Assembly (NCBI GenBank): GCA_964445815.1
Contig: CAYULW010000003.1
Coordinates: 372,001-436,000 of the forward strand
Reading direction: 5' to 3'
DNA length: 64,000 nucleotides
Origin: CAYULW01 sp964445815
Lineage (GTDB): Bacteria; Bacteroidota; Bacteroidia; Flavobacteriales_E; Vicingaceae
Of this stretch, positions 18,901-26,682 are shown in pieces. Below the pieces are notes generated by a model. It did not search any database. It was not told where the DNA came from and saw only the letters and a list, made by a program, of their open reading frames with translations. The first letter of the stretch is position 1; each line of letters opens with the position of its first letter. A program made the position numbers and the translations under genes.

Positions 18901-21900
18901 GGGGCAAAGAAGAATACCTGATTTTGTTAATCCTTCTGTTGATACCTTAAATGTTCTTTCTTCAGATTCAGCGATCATTAATGTTACATTATATTCCAGA
19001 GGTTTGGAAAATGGACTTTACGGTAGTGAAGTGTTTTTTCTGTCTAATGATCCTACAAATCCAAGAGATAGTATTCCGGTATGGTTAACCGTTTCCGGTA
19101 CCCCCGAAATTTCTTTATCTCAGGCATGTTTAAATTATCCTTCTACTGTACAGCACCGAACCTCAACCGATAGTTTATGGGTGATTAATGAAGGCTGTGA
19201 CTCTCTGAGAATATCTAACATGATTAGTTCTAGTTCTCATTTTGCAACATCCTTTGTTCAACATGTCATTGCGCCTTTTGATTCTGTTTTGCTTTATGTG
19301 GATTTTACTCCTTCAACGGTTGGAAGCTTTACAGATTCAATTCGTATTGTAAATAATGATAGGGCCATTTACCTCTGCCTTCAAGGTCAAAGTACGCAAG
19401 CACCTATTATTAGTTATACTCCACGGGTATATTCTGATACTATAGCTTCTTGTTTTGATTCTTTAATCTTCCCAATTAAAGTCAAAAATACCGGAGGAGG
19501 TGTATTGAATGCACAGTTTGTGAACCAAGGACAACAAAATTTAGATACTATATTGAATAAAATTTTGCGCAATCATACCGCAATCACGGCTCATGTTCCC
19601 ACATTGTACAGCTTTACTGATGGTTTCACGGGAACGAATATTGTTGATGGTGGGGGAGATATGTATGATGGAGGCAATTATTTGAATACAAATTTTGTCA
19701 ATGCAATACCCTATACAAACAATACAGTTCAAACAAATGTTGCTTTTGGCCCTAGTGGAGAGTACTTTACTTGTAAGGTTAATGGCCTATTTGTTATGGT
19801 GGCTGACTTGGATAATGTGAGCGACTTCAGCATTACAGGTAATCTAGGGGCAGATGGATCAGGGCAAGTTGCTGCTTCAACAATTAGTACCTCCGTGAAT
19901 GGAGTCAATTACATTGGTTTTGTGAAGTCTGTTTACGCGGCAGGAGATCCTTCAATTAACCACCTCATTATAGTAGAACAGAGTGTAGGAGCTACTAGAA
20001 CCCATTTAACAACAACAGGTAATGAAAACCATGTTGTTTCCAATATTAATACTGCGAATAGAATTTATTATCTGCTATATTCTGATGGCTATAATAGTTC
20101 AACCTTAACAAACTCTGTCCATCTGAATGTGATGAATTCGTTTCTGAGTAACATTAATGGGAGTTCTGATTTTGAACTCAAGTTTAACCCCAATACGGTT
20201 AATGTTAACTCCGGAGATTCTACCGTAGTGAATGCTACCGTGGTGGTCAGGAATTTAACAAGCGGATCATATACCGCTAAGGGTATCGTTCTATCGAATG
20301 ACCCACTTAACTCGATAGACTCTCTGCTTGTCAATATTCATGTAAATGCTTCACCTGAAATAGGTTTTGGTGCAAACTGCATCAATTTTGGAAATCAGCA
20401 CATTAACTCCAGTACAACCGATTCTTTATTGACCTACAATAGTGGGTGTGATACACTAAGGATTTCGACTGTGGTTTCCTTTTCACCAAATTATCAATTT
20501 GGACAAACCAGTTATATTCTTGCTCCCGGAGATTCAGCATATATAAAGGTGACTTATAATCCAACTACTTTAGGAAACCATAACTCATTTATGCGAGTGT
20601 TTAATAATGCAGTAGATTCAACGATTTGTTTAACAGCTGCAAGTGTGCCTGCACCTGTCGCGGTTTTGAACCCGACATCAATTACTGCCTCTGTGAATTT
20701 GTGTGATTCGGCTGATGTAACAGTCAACCTTTCTAATCTTGGTGGAAGTATGCTGAGGTATAATTTTGCAGGTGGACGGCAGAGTTCTTCCGGCACCTTA
20801 GAGGTACTTTCTATTACCTATGGTGCAGACATGTCCAGAGAATATCCCAATATGATTACCGGCATCAATCAATACTTTACGAATTATAATTTAACTGCTT
20901 TCAATACATTAGATATTAATGGTAATCTTGATTCTAATCTTTTTAAGACGCAATTGCAGGGTAAAGATGTGGTATTGATACCTGAAATAGAGTCCGGTAA
21001 TAATATTGCCTTCTTTAATATTTATCCGGCATTAAGAAACTTTGTCAATACAGGAGGAACAGTATTGTTTTTTGGAACGAGTTCACGAGCTGATGTAATA
21101 TTTAATTCAGGCTTGTTTAGCGGAAGTTATAATAATTACAATAATTCTGCTATCCTGACGAAAAACTTTCCTTCTCATCCCATCTTAACAGGAACGACAA
21201 CACCAATTGTTGGTATATCTGCAACGCTTTATTACAATATCCTCAATACTGATACAGTAACAATTTTGACATATAATAATTATCCGGTAATTACTGCTCG
21301 TAACCAAGGACTCGGAAAGGTGGCACTTATCGGCTTTGATTACTATAATCGCAATACAAACATTGATAAAATTGCCGCTAATGCTTTGCAATGGGCAGGT
21401 GCTTCCGGAAGAATTCCAAGTTGGATCAGTATAGACAGAATGGAAGATTCTATTCCCGCATCAGGAGGACATACCATCACATTTACCTTTGATGCAAGTC
21501 AATTGTCTGCCGGACAGCATATTGTGGATGTGGTATTAAATACGAATGACCCTTTGAATCCTACAATTACAATTCCATGTACTTTAAATGTTATTAATAC
21601 GCCATGCGCCAAGTTTGATTATACCAAAACGGGAAATTGTAGTAGAACGGTTCAGTTTAACGATTCAAGTACAAACAACCCAACGAACTGGTATTGGGAT
21701 TTTGGTGATGGAAGTTCATCCACTTTAAGATCTCCTTCTCACATATATTCAAGTGCGGGTGTATATTCAGTAATGCTTATTGCAAGTAATGGGCTGTATA
21801 GTGATACGACTTACCGCAACATTAATATTACCAGTATGGTGGGATCTTTTGTTACAACAAGTCCTTTGGTAGCCGGTCAATTGATTAATTTTGTATCAAC

Positions 21901-22333
21901 TGCGGTAGGAGCCACCTCCTATTATTGGAATTTTGGCAATGGACAGTTCTCAAGTCAAGCTAATCCATCGACAATCTATGCAACAGCCGGACAGTATATC
22001 GTTTCTTTGATTACGGTCAATAATGTAGGGTGTTCTCATGTTTTCACGGACACTTTGAATATTATATTAACCGGACTTGAGGGTAGTGACTTGTCAAAAA
22101 GTTTATACGTTTCTCCAAATCCAAGTGATGGGCTTTTCTCTATAACCAATACAAGTATGCAATTCATTAAATCTGTGAGGGTAAGAGATGCAGGAGGAAG
22201 ATTAGTTGAAGATGTTAGATACAATGAGACTGAAGCGATTATAGATCTTTTACATGTTACACCGGGGATTTACCATCTGATAATAGAATTTGAAGATGCT
22301 AATCCGGTCTTTAAAAAGTTAATTGTCAAATAA
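15911..22333 (+). CDS. Giant T9SS-exported surface protein with ASPM/SPD-2/hydin-like, PKD and sorting domains
   Basis: A 2140-residue extracellular protein. A signal peptide (MNMKNLLAKLILCTILLSFQ, about 1-25) is followed by repeated beta-sandwich units of the choice-of-anchor-D type. Each ends with a phrase like FVPLTTTLDVLPEDTGHVLV and a following new unit (residues about 250-360, 660-790, 1080-1190, 1470-1590). Two closely related lectin/MAM-like modules occupy residues 437-607 and 826-998. A Rossmann-like segment with DVVLIPEIES and GGTVLFFG lies at about 1629-1830. Two PKD domains (WYWDFGDGSSSTLRSPSHIY near 1925 and YYWNFGNG near 2012) precede the C-terminal T9SS sorting domain (2057-2140: VSPNPSDGLFSI, ending VFKKLIVK). 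It is probably anchored at the cell surface or secreted and may act in adhesion. The second in-frame ATG (codon 3) is an equally possible start. Confidence 0.9.
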   Translation: MNMKNLLAKLILCTILLSFQFKLIAQSHPVFSVSPSQINSIIRHCGDSTQVSVTVYNNGNGNLTWKGFSQQEVFDDFDSGFNPMWTILGGTISSSCGTNSGFGAMYFNSSSSRYIQSQPQQVNGGSIDFYLKIGTGSSPCENADGGEEVVLEYSVNGVTWTTMNTYNTSLYSSFTQITEAIPAAANSSTTSFRWRQLSHSGSGYDNWAIDDVSITNTGSQFIGNLSPDSSFVLPSDSVTVQIMLNSDNLNSGQYRDVLYFQTNDPLNPIDSVIINLTLVGTAQYQLSAGCLNFPTIQENDTRLDSIEIVNTGCDTLQINSVTSNLTAFVPLTTTLDVLPEDTGHVLVQFAPVSIGNFNGTLSITSNTTAQTKCLNASAVGAPSMSFHPSSISDTLYGCDDSLIIPIQFYNTGNGPLHLGLRNYLNYSSVTSPGTYIFDGFESGNTNTWNQINTGATVNVVSQNPATGSRCLSLLGSGDLLQRTFTPDTVKYISVKMRTDDLGYSNYFIIGDAFSTYALAYIRKSGTSQYQVVGNYSYVHNFSNASNWTHFEFKNIDYINKTFDLYIDGIFVSSTLDFYSFGTQNVGRITLAHFDNVLPAYYDDIQIGNKTIPNWAFLSPDTVNINQNDSAIVFLKLKSTDLVNGTYRSRIDLINNDPLRNPDSIPVSFVVSGYPEIAFDTSCLAFPTIQENTAIRDSILLYNTGCEDLNISSITSSHGAFVLDTSNYIIPAYDSAYIGVSFAPSTFGTFNAQISILNNNRDTLLCISGTAIGAPVINHSPLSIVQTISSCDDSIVVPVTIYNTGNGTLHSSVQSYLVSTGSSSYFFDGFEQGNWNNWTTINTSAFPVITTQNPASGNRALSLLGSGDLLQYNFTPDTLDYISVKMRTDDNGYSNYFIVGSATSMYGMAYIRKSGNSQYQVRGNLNYYHTVRNNNNNNWTHFEFRNIDYVNKTFDLYIDGVMASSTLGFYNTSTTSVGIITLSHFDNVLPAYYDDIQLGQRRIPDFVNPSVDTLNVLSSDSAIINVTLYSRGLENGLYGSEVFFLSNDPTNPRDSIPVWLTVSGTPEISLSQACLNYPSTVQHRTSTDSLWVINEGCDSLRISNMISSSSHFATSFVQHVIAPFDSVLLYVDFTPSTVGSFTDSIRIVNNDRAIYLCLQGQSTQAPIISYTPRVYSDTIASCFDSLIFPIKVKNTGGGVLNAQFVNQGQQNLDTILNKILRNHTAITAHVPTLYSFTDGFTGTNIVDGGGDMYDGGNYLNTNFVNAIPYTNNTVQTNVAFGPSGEYFTCKVNGLFVMVADLDNVSDFSITGNLGADGSGQVAASTISTSVNGVNYIGFVKSVYAAGDPSINHLIIVEQSVGATRTHLTTTGNENHVVSNINTANRIYYLLYSDGYNSSTLTNSVHLNVMNSFLSNINGSSDFELKFNPNTVNVNSGDSTVVNATVVVRNLTSGSYTAKGIVLSNDPLNSIDSLLVNIHVNASPEIGFGANCINFGNQHINSSTTDSLLTYNSGCDTLRISTVVSFSPNYQFGQTSYILAPGDSAYIKVTYNPTTLGNHNSFMRVFNNAVDSTICLTAASVPAPVAVLNPTSITASVNLCDSADVTVNLSNLGGSMLRYNFAGGRQSSSGTLEVLSITYGADMSREYPNMITGINQYFTNYNLTAFNTLDINGNLDSNLFKTQLQGKDVVLIPEIESGNNIAFFNIYPALRNFVNTGGTVLFFGTSSRADVIFNSGLFSGSYNNYNNSAILTKNFPSHPILTGTTTPIVGISATLYYNILNTDTVTILTYNNYPVITARNQGLGKVALIGFDYYNRNTNIDKIAANALQWAGASGRIPSWISIDRMEDSIPASGGHTITFTFDASQLSAGQHIVDVVLNTNDPLNPTITIPCTLNVINTPCAKFDYTKTGNCSRTVQFNDSSTNNPTNWYWDFGDGSSSTLRSPSHIYSSAGVYSVMLIASNGLYSDTTYRNINITSMVGSFVTTSPLVAGQLINFVSTAVGATSYYWNFGNGQFSSQANPSTIYATAGQYIVSLITVNNVGCSHVFTDTLNIILTGLEGSDLSKSLYVSPNPSDGLFSITNTSMQFIKSVRVRDAGGRLVEDVRYNETEAIIDLLHVTPGIYHLIIEFEDANPVFKKLIVK
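17219..17731 (+). repeat. First copy of a duplicated ~172-residue module in the T9SS protein
   Basis: It encodes residues 437-607, beginning FDGFESGN and ending YYDDIQIG. It shares with the second copy the long blocks LLGSGDLLQ, YISVKMRTDD, GYSNYFI, NKTFDLYIDG and HFDNVLPAYYDDIQ. This similarity is much higher than between the other beta-sandwich units, which points to an internal duplication. Confidence 0.85.
18386..18904 (+). repeat. Second copy of the duplicated ~172-residue module
   Basis: It encodes residues 826-998, beginning FDGFEQGN and ending YYDDIQLG. Compared with the first copy it carries a small asparagine run (RNNNNNNWTHF) where the first has NFSNASNWTHF, suggesting local codon slippage after duplication. 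Confidence 0.85.
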
Positions 22334-22337
22334 AATG

Positions 22338-22360
22338 AAGCCTCGAAAGAGGCTTTTTTT
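22338..22360 (+). terminator. Rho-independent terminator after the T9SS protein gene
   Basis: AAGCCTC and GAGGCTT form a 7-bp stem around a GAAA tetraloop, followed by a run of T, four bases after the stop codon. Confidence 0.9.
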
Positions 22361-22451
22361 ATACCTCAGTAGGCAAAAAGTAAAATAAAGGGGTCTTATA
22401 AAAAGTAGGATCTGCCGCATAGTGATTGTTTAACCTTTAAAACTTAATGCT

Positions 22452-24590
22452 ATGAAACGTTTAGCTGTATTTCTACTAGCCATTTTTATACTACTTTCTA
22501 CTACTGCTCAAATTAAAACAGGTTCCATCAAAGGAAAGGTACTGGACGAATCCACATCAGAACCGATTCCATTTGCGAATGTCAGTCTCTTGGATAGCTT
22601 GGGACAAGCCATTCTAGGCACAACCACAGATTTTGATGGAAAGTATACTCTTAAGCCTGTTTCTAAAGGCATGTATGACCTTCAGGTATCTTTTGTTGGT
22701 TATCAATCCGTTAAAATATCCGGGCTCATTGTTAAATCCTCTAGAATTACTTTTCAGGATATTAAATTAAGGGCTGGTGTTAGCTTAGATGCCGTGGAGA
22801 TTATAGGTTACAGGCAGCCATTATTCGAAAGAGACCAGACAAGAGTAGCCCAAACTGTGACCAGAGAAGAACTTCGGAATATGGCGGTGAGATCCCCTTC
22901 AAACATTGCTAGAACAGCCGGAAACGGTACTTTTTCCAGAGACAATGGCTCGCGAGGAATTCATTCAAGAGGAAGTCGGTCTGGTCGTAATGTTACTTAT
23001 GTTGATGGAGTTAAAGTGATCGGAAGCACCAATTTGCCTCCAAGTGCAATTGAAGAAGTTTCGGTGCGTTCACATGGGCTTTCGGCACAATTTGAAAATT
23101 ATGAACAGTCTGAAGTTTTAGATGCAAAGCCCAGAAAAAAAGAACGCATCATAAAACGTCAAAAAACGGTGGTGTTTAACTATGAATCCTATGAAGAGTT
23201 AGCGGATAACGAATTTGAATCGCCAATCAATGCCCCTCTATCTACTTTTAGCATCGATGTTGATCGGGCATCTTATGCCAATACCAGAAGGTACATCAAT
23301 GATGGGTATTTGCCTCCACGAAATGCAGTGAGAATTGAAGAGCTAATCAATTACTTTGATTACAGTTACCCTCAACCGGAAGGAGAGCATCCTTTTTCGA
23401 TTACTACAGAACTTGCAGAATGTCCTTGGAATTCTTCCAGGCAACTGGCTTTAATTGGTATCCAGGGTCTAAGGGTAGAAAGAGAGGAAGCACCTAAGAG
23501 TAATCTCGTTTTTTTGATCGATGTATCGGGTTCTATGGATTCACCTGATAAACTCGACTTATTAATTTCAGGTCTTAATTTATTGGTTGATGAATTAAGA
23601 CCTGAAGATCGACTGGCCATTGTTGTGTATGCCGGAGCGGCGGGACTGGTTCTTCCAAGCACTCGCGGAGATAAAAAGGAGAAAATAAAAAATACATTGA
23701 ACGGATTAAGAGCGGGTGGATCAACAGCAGGTGGTGCAGGTATACAGTTGGCTTATAAGGTAGCACAAGACAATTTTATCCCTAAAGGCAATAACCGTGT
23801 AATCTTGGCTACTGATGGTGACTTTAATGTGGGTATAAGTGATAATGCCAGTTTGATTAAAATGATTGAGGAAAAGAGAAAAACCGGAGTATTTCTTTCC
23901 GTATTAGGAATGGGTACAGGAAATCTTCAAGATGGTAAAATGGAGCAAATTGCAAATAAAGGGAATGGGAATTACAACTACATTGATAATCTTTTAGAAG
24001 CTAAAAAAGTACTGGTTAAAGAAATGGGAGGTACCTTATTGACTATTGCAAAAGACGTTAAGGTTCAGGCAGAATTTAACCCAAGCAGAGTTAAAGCATA
24101 CCGCTTGATAGGATATGTTAACAGACATCTTGAGGATCATCATTTTAATGATGATCGAATTGACGCTGGTGAATTGGGTTCAGGACACAGTGTTACGGTA
24201 TTGTATGAAATTATTCCGGTAAACTCAGAAGAAAAGGGAATTTCTATTGATCAGCTTAAATACCAGAAAAAGCAGGAGTTGGACTCTTCTCAACTTAAAG
24301 ATGAAGTGCTTACCGTAAAGTTCAGATATAAACAGCCTCAGGGAAAGGAGTCGGTTTTATTGACTGAAATTTTGAAGGGAGGAGCCAGAGAAATTGACCA
24401 GGCAAGTGATAATTTAAAATTTTCTGCATCAGTAGCCTCTTTCGGGATGCGACTTAGGCAATCGGAAAGTGTTAAAGAATTGGACTTTAAGGATATTATT
24501 CGTTTGGCAAAACAATCAAAAGGAGAAGATGAAAATGGTTATCGTGCGGAATTTATACAATTGGTTGAGTTAGCTGAATTGATTGAATAG
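22452..24590 (+). CDS. VWA protein (YfbK-like) with a TonB-receptor-like N-terminus
   Basis: A 712-residue exported protein. After the signal peptide (about 1-20) comes a carboxypeptidase-regulatory-like beta domain (about 25-110: GSIKGKVLDESTSEPIPFANVSL). A stretch reminiscent of a TonB receptor plug follows (about 120-215: NVTYVDGVKVIGSTNLPPSAIEEV). The rest matches YfbK-like proteins: the N-terminal YfbK domain (about 250-345: PLSTFSIDVDRASYANTRRYI), a VWA domain (about 355-530) with intact MIDAS motif DVSGSMDS and GGSTAGGAG, and the C-terminal domain to the end. It is probably a cell-envelope protein that binds a partner through divalent metal. There is no barrel, so it cannot be a transporter. 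It is flanked by terminators on both sides and is likely monocistronic. Confidence 0.9.
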   Translation: MKRLAVFLLAIFILLSTTAQIKTGSIKGKVLDESTSEPIPFANVSLLDSLGQAILGTTTDFDGKYTLKPVSKGMYDLQVSFVGYQSVKISGLIVKSSRITFQDIKLRAGVSLDAVEIIGYRQPLFERDQTRVAQTVTREELRNMAVRSPSNIARTAGNGTFSRDNGSRGIHSRGSRSGRNVTYVDGVKVIGSTNLPPSAIEEVSVRSHGLSAQFENYEQSEVLDAKPRKKERIIKRQKTVVFNYESYEELADNEFESPINAPLSTFSIDVDRASYANTRRYINDGYLPPRNAVRIEELINYFDYSYPQPEGEHPFSITTELAECPWNSSRQLALIGIQGLRVEREEAPKSNLVFLIDVSGSMDSPDKLDLLISGLNLLVDELRPEDRLAIVVYAGAAGLVLPSTRGDKKEKIKNTLNGLRAGGSTAGGAGIQLAYKVAQDNFIPKGNNRVILATDGDFNVGISDNASLIKMIEEKRKTGVFLSVLGMGTGNLQDGKMEQIANKGNGNYNYIDNLLEAKKVLVKEMGGTLLTIAKDVKVQAEFNPSRVKAYRLIGYVNRHLEDHHFNDDRIDAGELGSGHSVTVLYEIIPVNSEEKGISIDQLKYQKKQELDSSQLKDEVLTVKFRYKQPQGKESVLLTEILKGGAREIDQASDNLKFSASVASFGMRLRQSESVKELDFKDIIRLAKQSKGEDENGYRAEFIQLVELAELIE

Positions 24591-24612
24591 TCAAATTTTT
24601 TAAATAACGATT

Positions 24613-24647
24613 AAGGGTGTCAACCAGAAAAGTTGATGGCCCTTTTT
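24613..24647 (+). terminator. Rho-independent terminator after the VWA gene
   Basis: AAGGG...TCAAC pairs with GTTGA...CCCTT with a small internal loop, followed by TTTTT. It lies between convergent genes, 22 bases after the VWA stop. Confidence 0.75.
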
Positions 24648-24660
24648 CTTCTATATCGCA

Positions 24661-25446
24661 TTACATTTTAAGAGCTAAGATCACTTCTTCATTGATTAAG
24701 CGATTACTTGCTAGCATTTCTTTTCCAAACAACCAGTTAGCTTCTCCTTTAAAATCTGAAATCTGACCACCTGCTTGTTGCACAATAAAGGCCCCTGCAG
24801 CGACATCCCAAGCATTAAGGCTGTATTCAAAAAAGGCATCAAAACGTCCACAAGCTACATAAACCAGATCTACGGCCGCTGAACCTAAGCGCCGAACTCC
24901 CCGTGTGTGTTGTGCAAAATGTTGAAGCACTTTAAAATAGGCATCAATGCGCTTAAAATCATAGTAGGGGAATCCTGTCGCTAATAAAGCATCAGCTAGT
25001 TTTGACGTTTTAGATACTTGTATTTTTTGTCCGTTTAAGTAGGCCTCACCACCTTTCCATGCATAAAAACATTCGTCTTGATTCACTTCATAAACCACAC
25101 CCAAAACAATTTCATTGTCTTGCATTAAGGCAATGCTAACTGAAAAGACTGGGATAGCGTGTAGGAAATTTGTGGTACCGTCTAAAGGATCGATAATCCA
25201 GTTGTAATGCTCTCCTTTTTTGTCTGAAGTGCCTTCTTCAGCAATAAATCCTGCTTCGGGTAAAAGCACCTCTAATCGATGAACGATGGTTTCTTCAGCC
25301 TTTTTATCGACATAGCTGACGAGAGAATTGAGCGACTTGGTTTCTATCTCTTCATTTTTGACTTGGTTGACCTCGTTTTTGATGAATTGTCCAACCTCTC
25401 GACTCAGTTGAACAACCTGCCTACACAATTGCTCAAGATCAAGCAT
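24661..25446 (-). CDS. Inositol monophosphatase family protein
   Basis: A 261-residue Mg2+-dependent phosphatase of the IMPase/CysQ/SuhB superfamily. The metal site is visible: EEGTS (Glu pair near 70), the IIDPLDGTTNFLH motif near 86-98 and the C-terminal WDVAAGAFIVQQAGG near 212. The start was set at the ATG at 25446, which begins MLDLEQLCRQVV. An upstream in-frame ATG at 25524 would add 26 residues lying inside the lgt gene and is less likely. With this start the gene overlaps lgt by 8 bases. The substrate (inositol phosphate, PAP or another sugar phosphate) cannot be told from the sequence. Confidence 0.92.
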   Translation of the reverse strand: MLDLEQLCRQVVQLSREVGQFIKNEVNQVKNEEIETKSLNSLVSYVDKKAEETIVHRLEVLLPEAGFIAEEGTSDKKGEHYNWIIDPLDGTTNFLHAIPVFSVSIALMQDNEIVLGVVYEVNQDECFYAWKGGEAYLNGQKIQVSKTSKLADALLATGFPYYDFKRIDAYFKVLQHFAQHTRGVRRLGSAAVDLVYVACGRFDAFFEYSLNAWDVAAGAFIVQQAGGQISDFKGEANWLFGKEMLASNRLINEEVILALKM

Positions 25447-26620
25447 CTGTAGGTAAATATTTGGCTTTGTTCTTATTGAAATAAACAAAGCCTGCAATTC
25501 CGCATATGGCCATGAGTACAGCAATCAGCTCTGCCTGAGTAGCATCAATGCCAAAGAAATGATAATCCGGATTAATGCGTATTTTTTCGATAAAGAAGCG
25601 CTCTATGCCATTCAGCAAAAGATAGAGTGAAAAGATATATCCGGGAGTCATGAGACGTTTTCTCAATGACCAAAGAATGGCAAAAATAACGGTGGCCATC
25701 AGGGTTTCATAAAAAGGTGTTGGCCAGGCATTACCTTCATAAATCAAACGCATACTGCCTTCCATTATTTCAACGGGACGACCCGGTGCACCTAAGTCTC
25801 TACCCAATACATTACCAGCATAATCGAATTTCCACATCCAATCTGGTAAGGCTGCCATCCAGTCTGGCTTATCTAAAGTATTTGGCATGCCCCAGTCTCC
25901 ATCTCCTGACATTTGACAACCGACTCTTCCCATACCATAAGCAGCCATTAGGCCGGGTGCACAGGCATCTGCAACATGTATCCATGTCATTCCGTTTTTG
26001 ATGGCATAATACAGTACCGATGCTCCACCTACAATAAGCCCTCCGTAGATACTTAATCCGCTAAAAGAAATCAGTGCTTCAATTGGATCTGCTACAAATT
26101 GGTCGATGTTCTCCAGATTATGAAATAATTTTGCTCCTAGAATTCCTGCAATAGCTGCTATCATGGTCATGTTACCCACCATTTCATAGGGGTGCAAAGC
26201 TTGTTGAACAAGTTTAGGTTCCGAAAGCTTCTGTTTTTCCTTCTCACGGTACTTTGAATATCCAAAACCTATACCGAGCACCAGACCGCCTAAGAAATGT
26301 CCCTCAAGGGAAAAGATGTAGCCTTGGAGCTCTTCAGCAGAAGCTTCAAAATCAAAAAACAGCCCCAGTATTTTATAACCGAAAAGAAAACCAATTAATC
26401 CGTTTCCAAGTAAATCCAATGCACTAGCTTTCTCTCCGATTTTTACCTGAATCGATTTACTTTTTAGCCAGCCTAAACTTTCCTTTCGTTTAAGTTCAAG
26501 TGTAAATAACCATGCGGCAATTAGGAATGAAAGCGCAACAAAAAAGCCAAAAGTGGGCAAAGGAATGAATAAATCCGTCCCAAATAAATCGTTTATTAAA
26601 TCACCTAATGTTGGGTACAT
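25439..26620 (-). CDS. lgt: Prolipoprotein diacylglyceryl transferase
   Basis: A 393-residue polytopic inner-membrane enzyme that transfers diacylglycerol from phosphatidylglycerol to the cysteine of prolipoprotein lipoboxes. N-terminal FGFFVALSFLIAAWLF and an HVADACAPGLMAAYGMGRVGCQMSGDGDWG region (about 218-246) match the Lgt core. The signature is altered compared with the enterobacterial GRxGNFxNxE, as in other Bacteroidota sequences, and the protein is longer than E. coli Lgt (291 residues), with extra loop sequence at about 45-140. RPVEIMEG near 282 is the second conserved part. It overlaps the IMPase gene and supplies lipoproteins such as the one at 59247-60350. Confidence 0.88.
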   Translation of the reverse strand: MYPTLGDLINDLFGTDLFIPLPTFGFFVALSFLIAAWLFTLELKRKESLGWLKSKSIQVKIGEKASALDLLGNGLIGFLFGYKILGLFFDFEASAEELQGYIFSLEGHFLGGLVLGIGFGYSKYREKEKQKLSEPKLVQQALHPYEMVGNMTMIAAIAGILGAKLFHNLENIDQFVADPIEALISFSGLSIYGGLIVGGASVLYYAIKNGMTWIHVADACAPGLMAAYGMGRVGCQMSGDGDWGMPNTLDKPDWMAALPDWMWKFDYAGNVLGRDLGAPGRPVEIMEGSMRLIYEGNAWPTPFYETLMATVIFAILWSLRKRLMTPGYIFSLYLLLNGIERFFIEKIRINPDYHFFGIDATQAELIAVLMAICGIAGFVYFNKNKAKYLPTDA

Positions 26621-26682
26621 AATTGTTTAGAATCAGATGCAAATGTATGTTTTTGAAAGTCCTCATTTTAACCAAATCTGGA

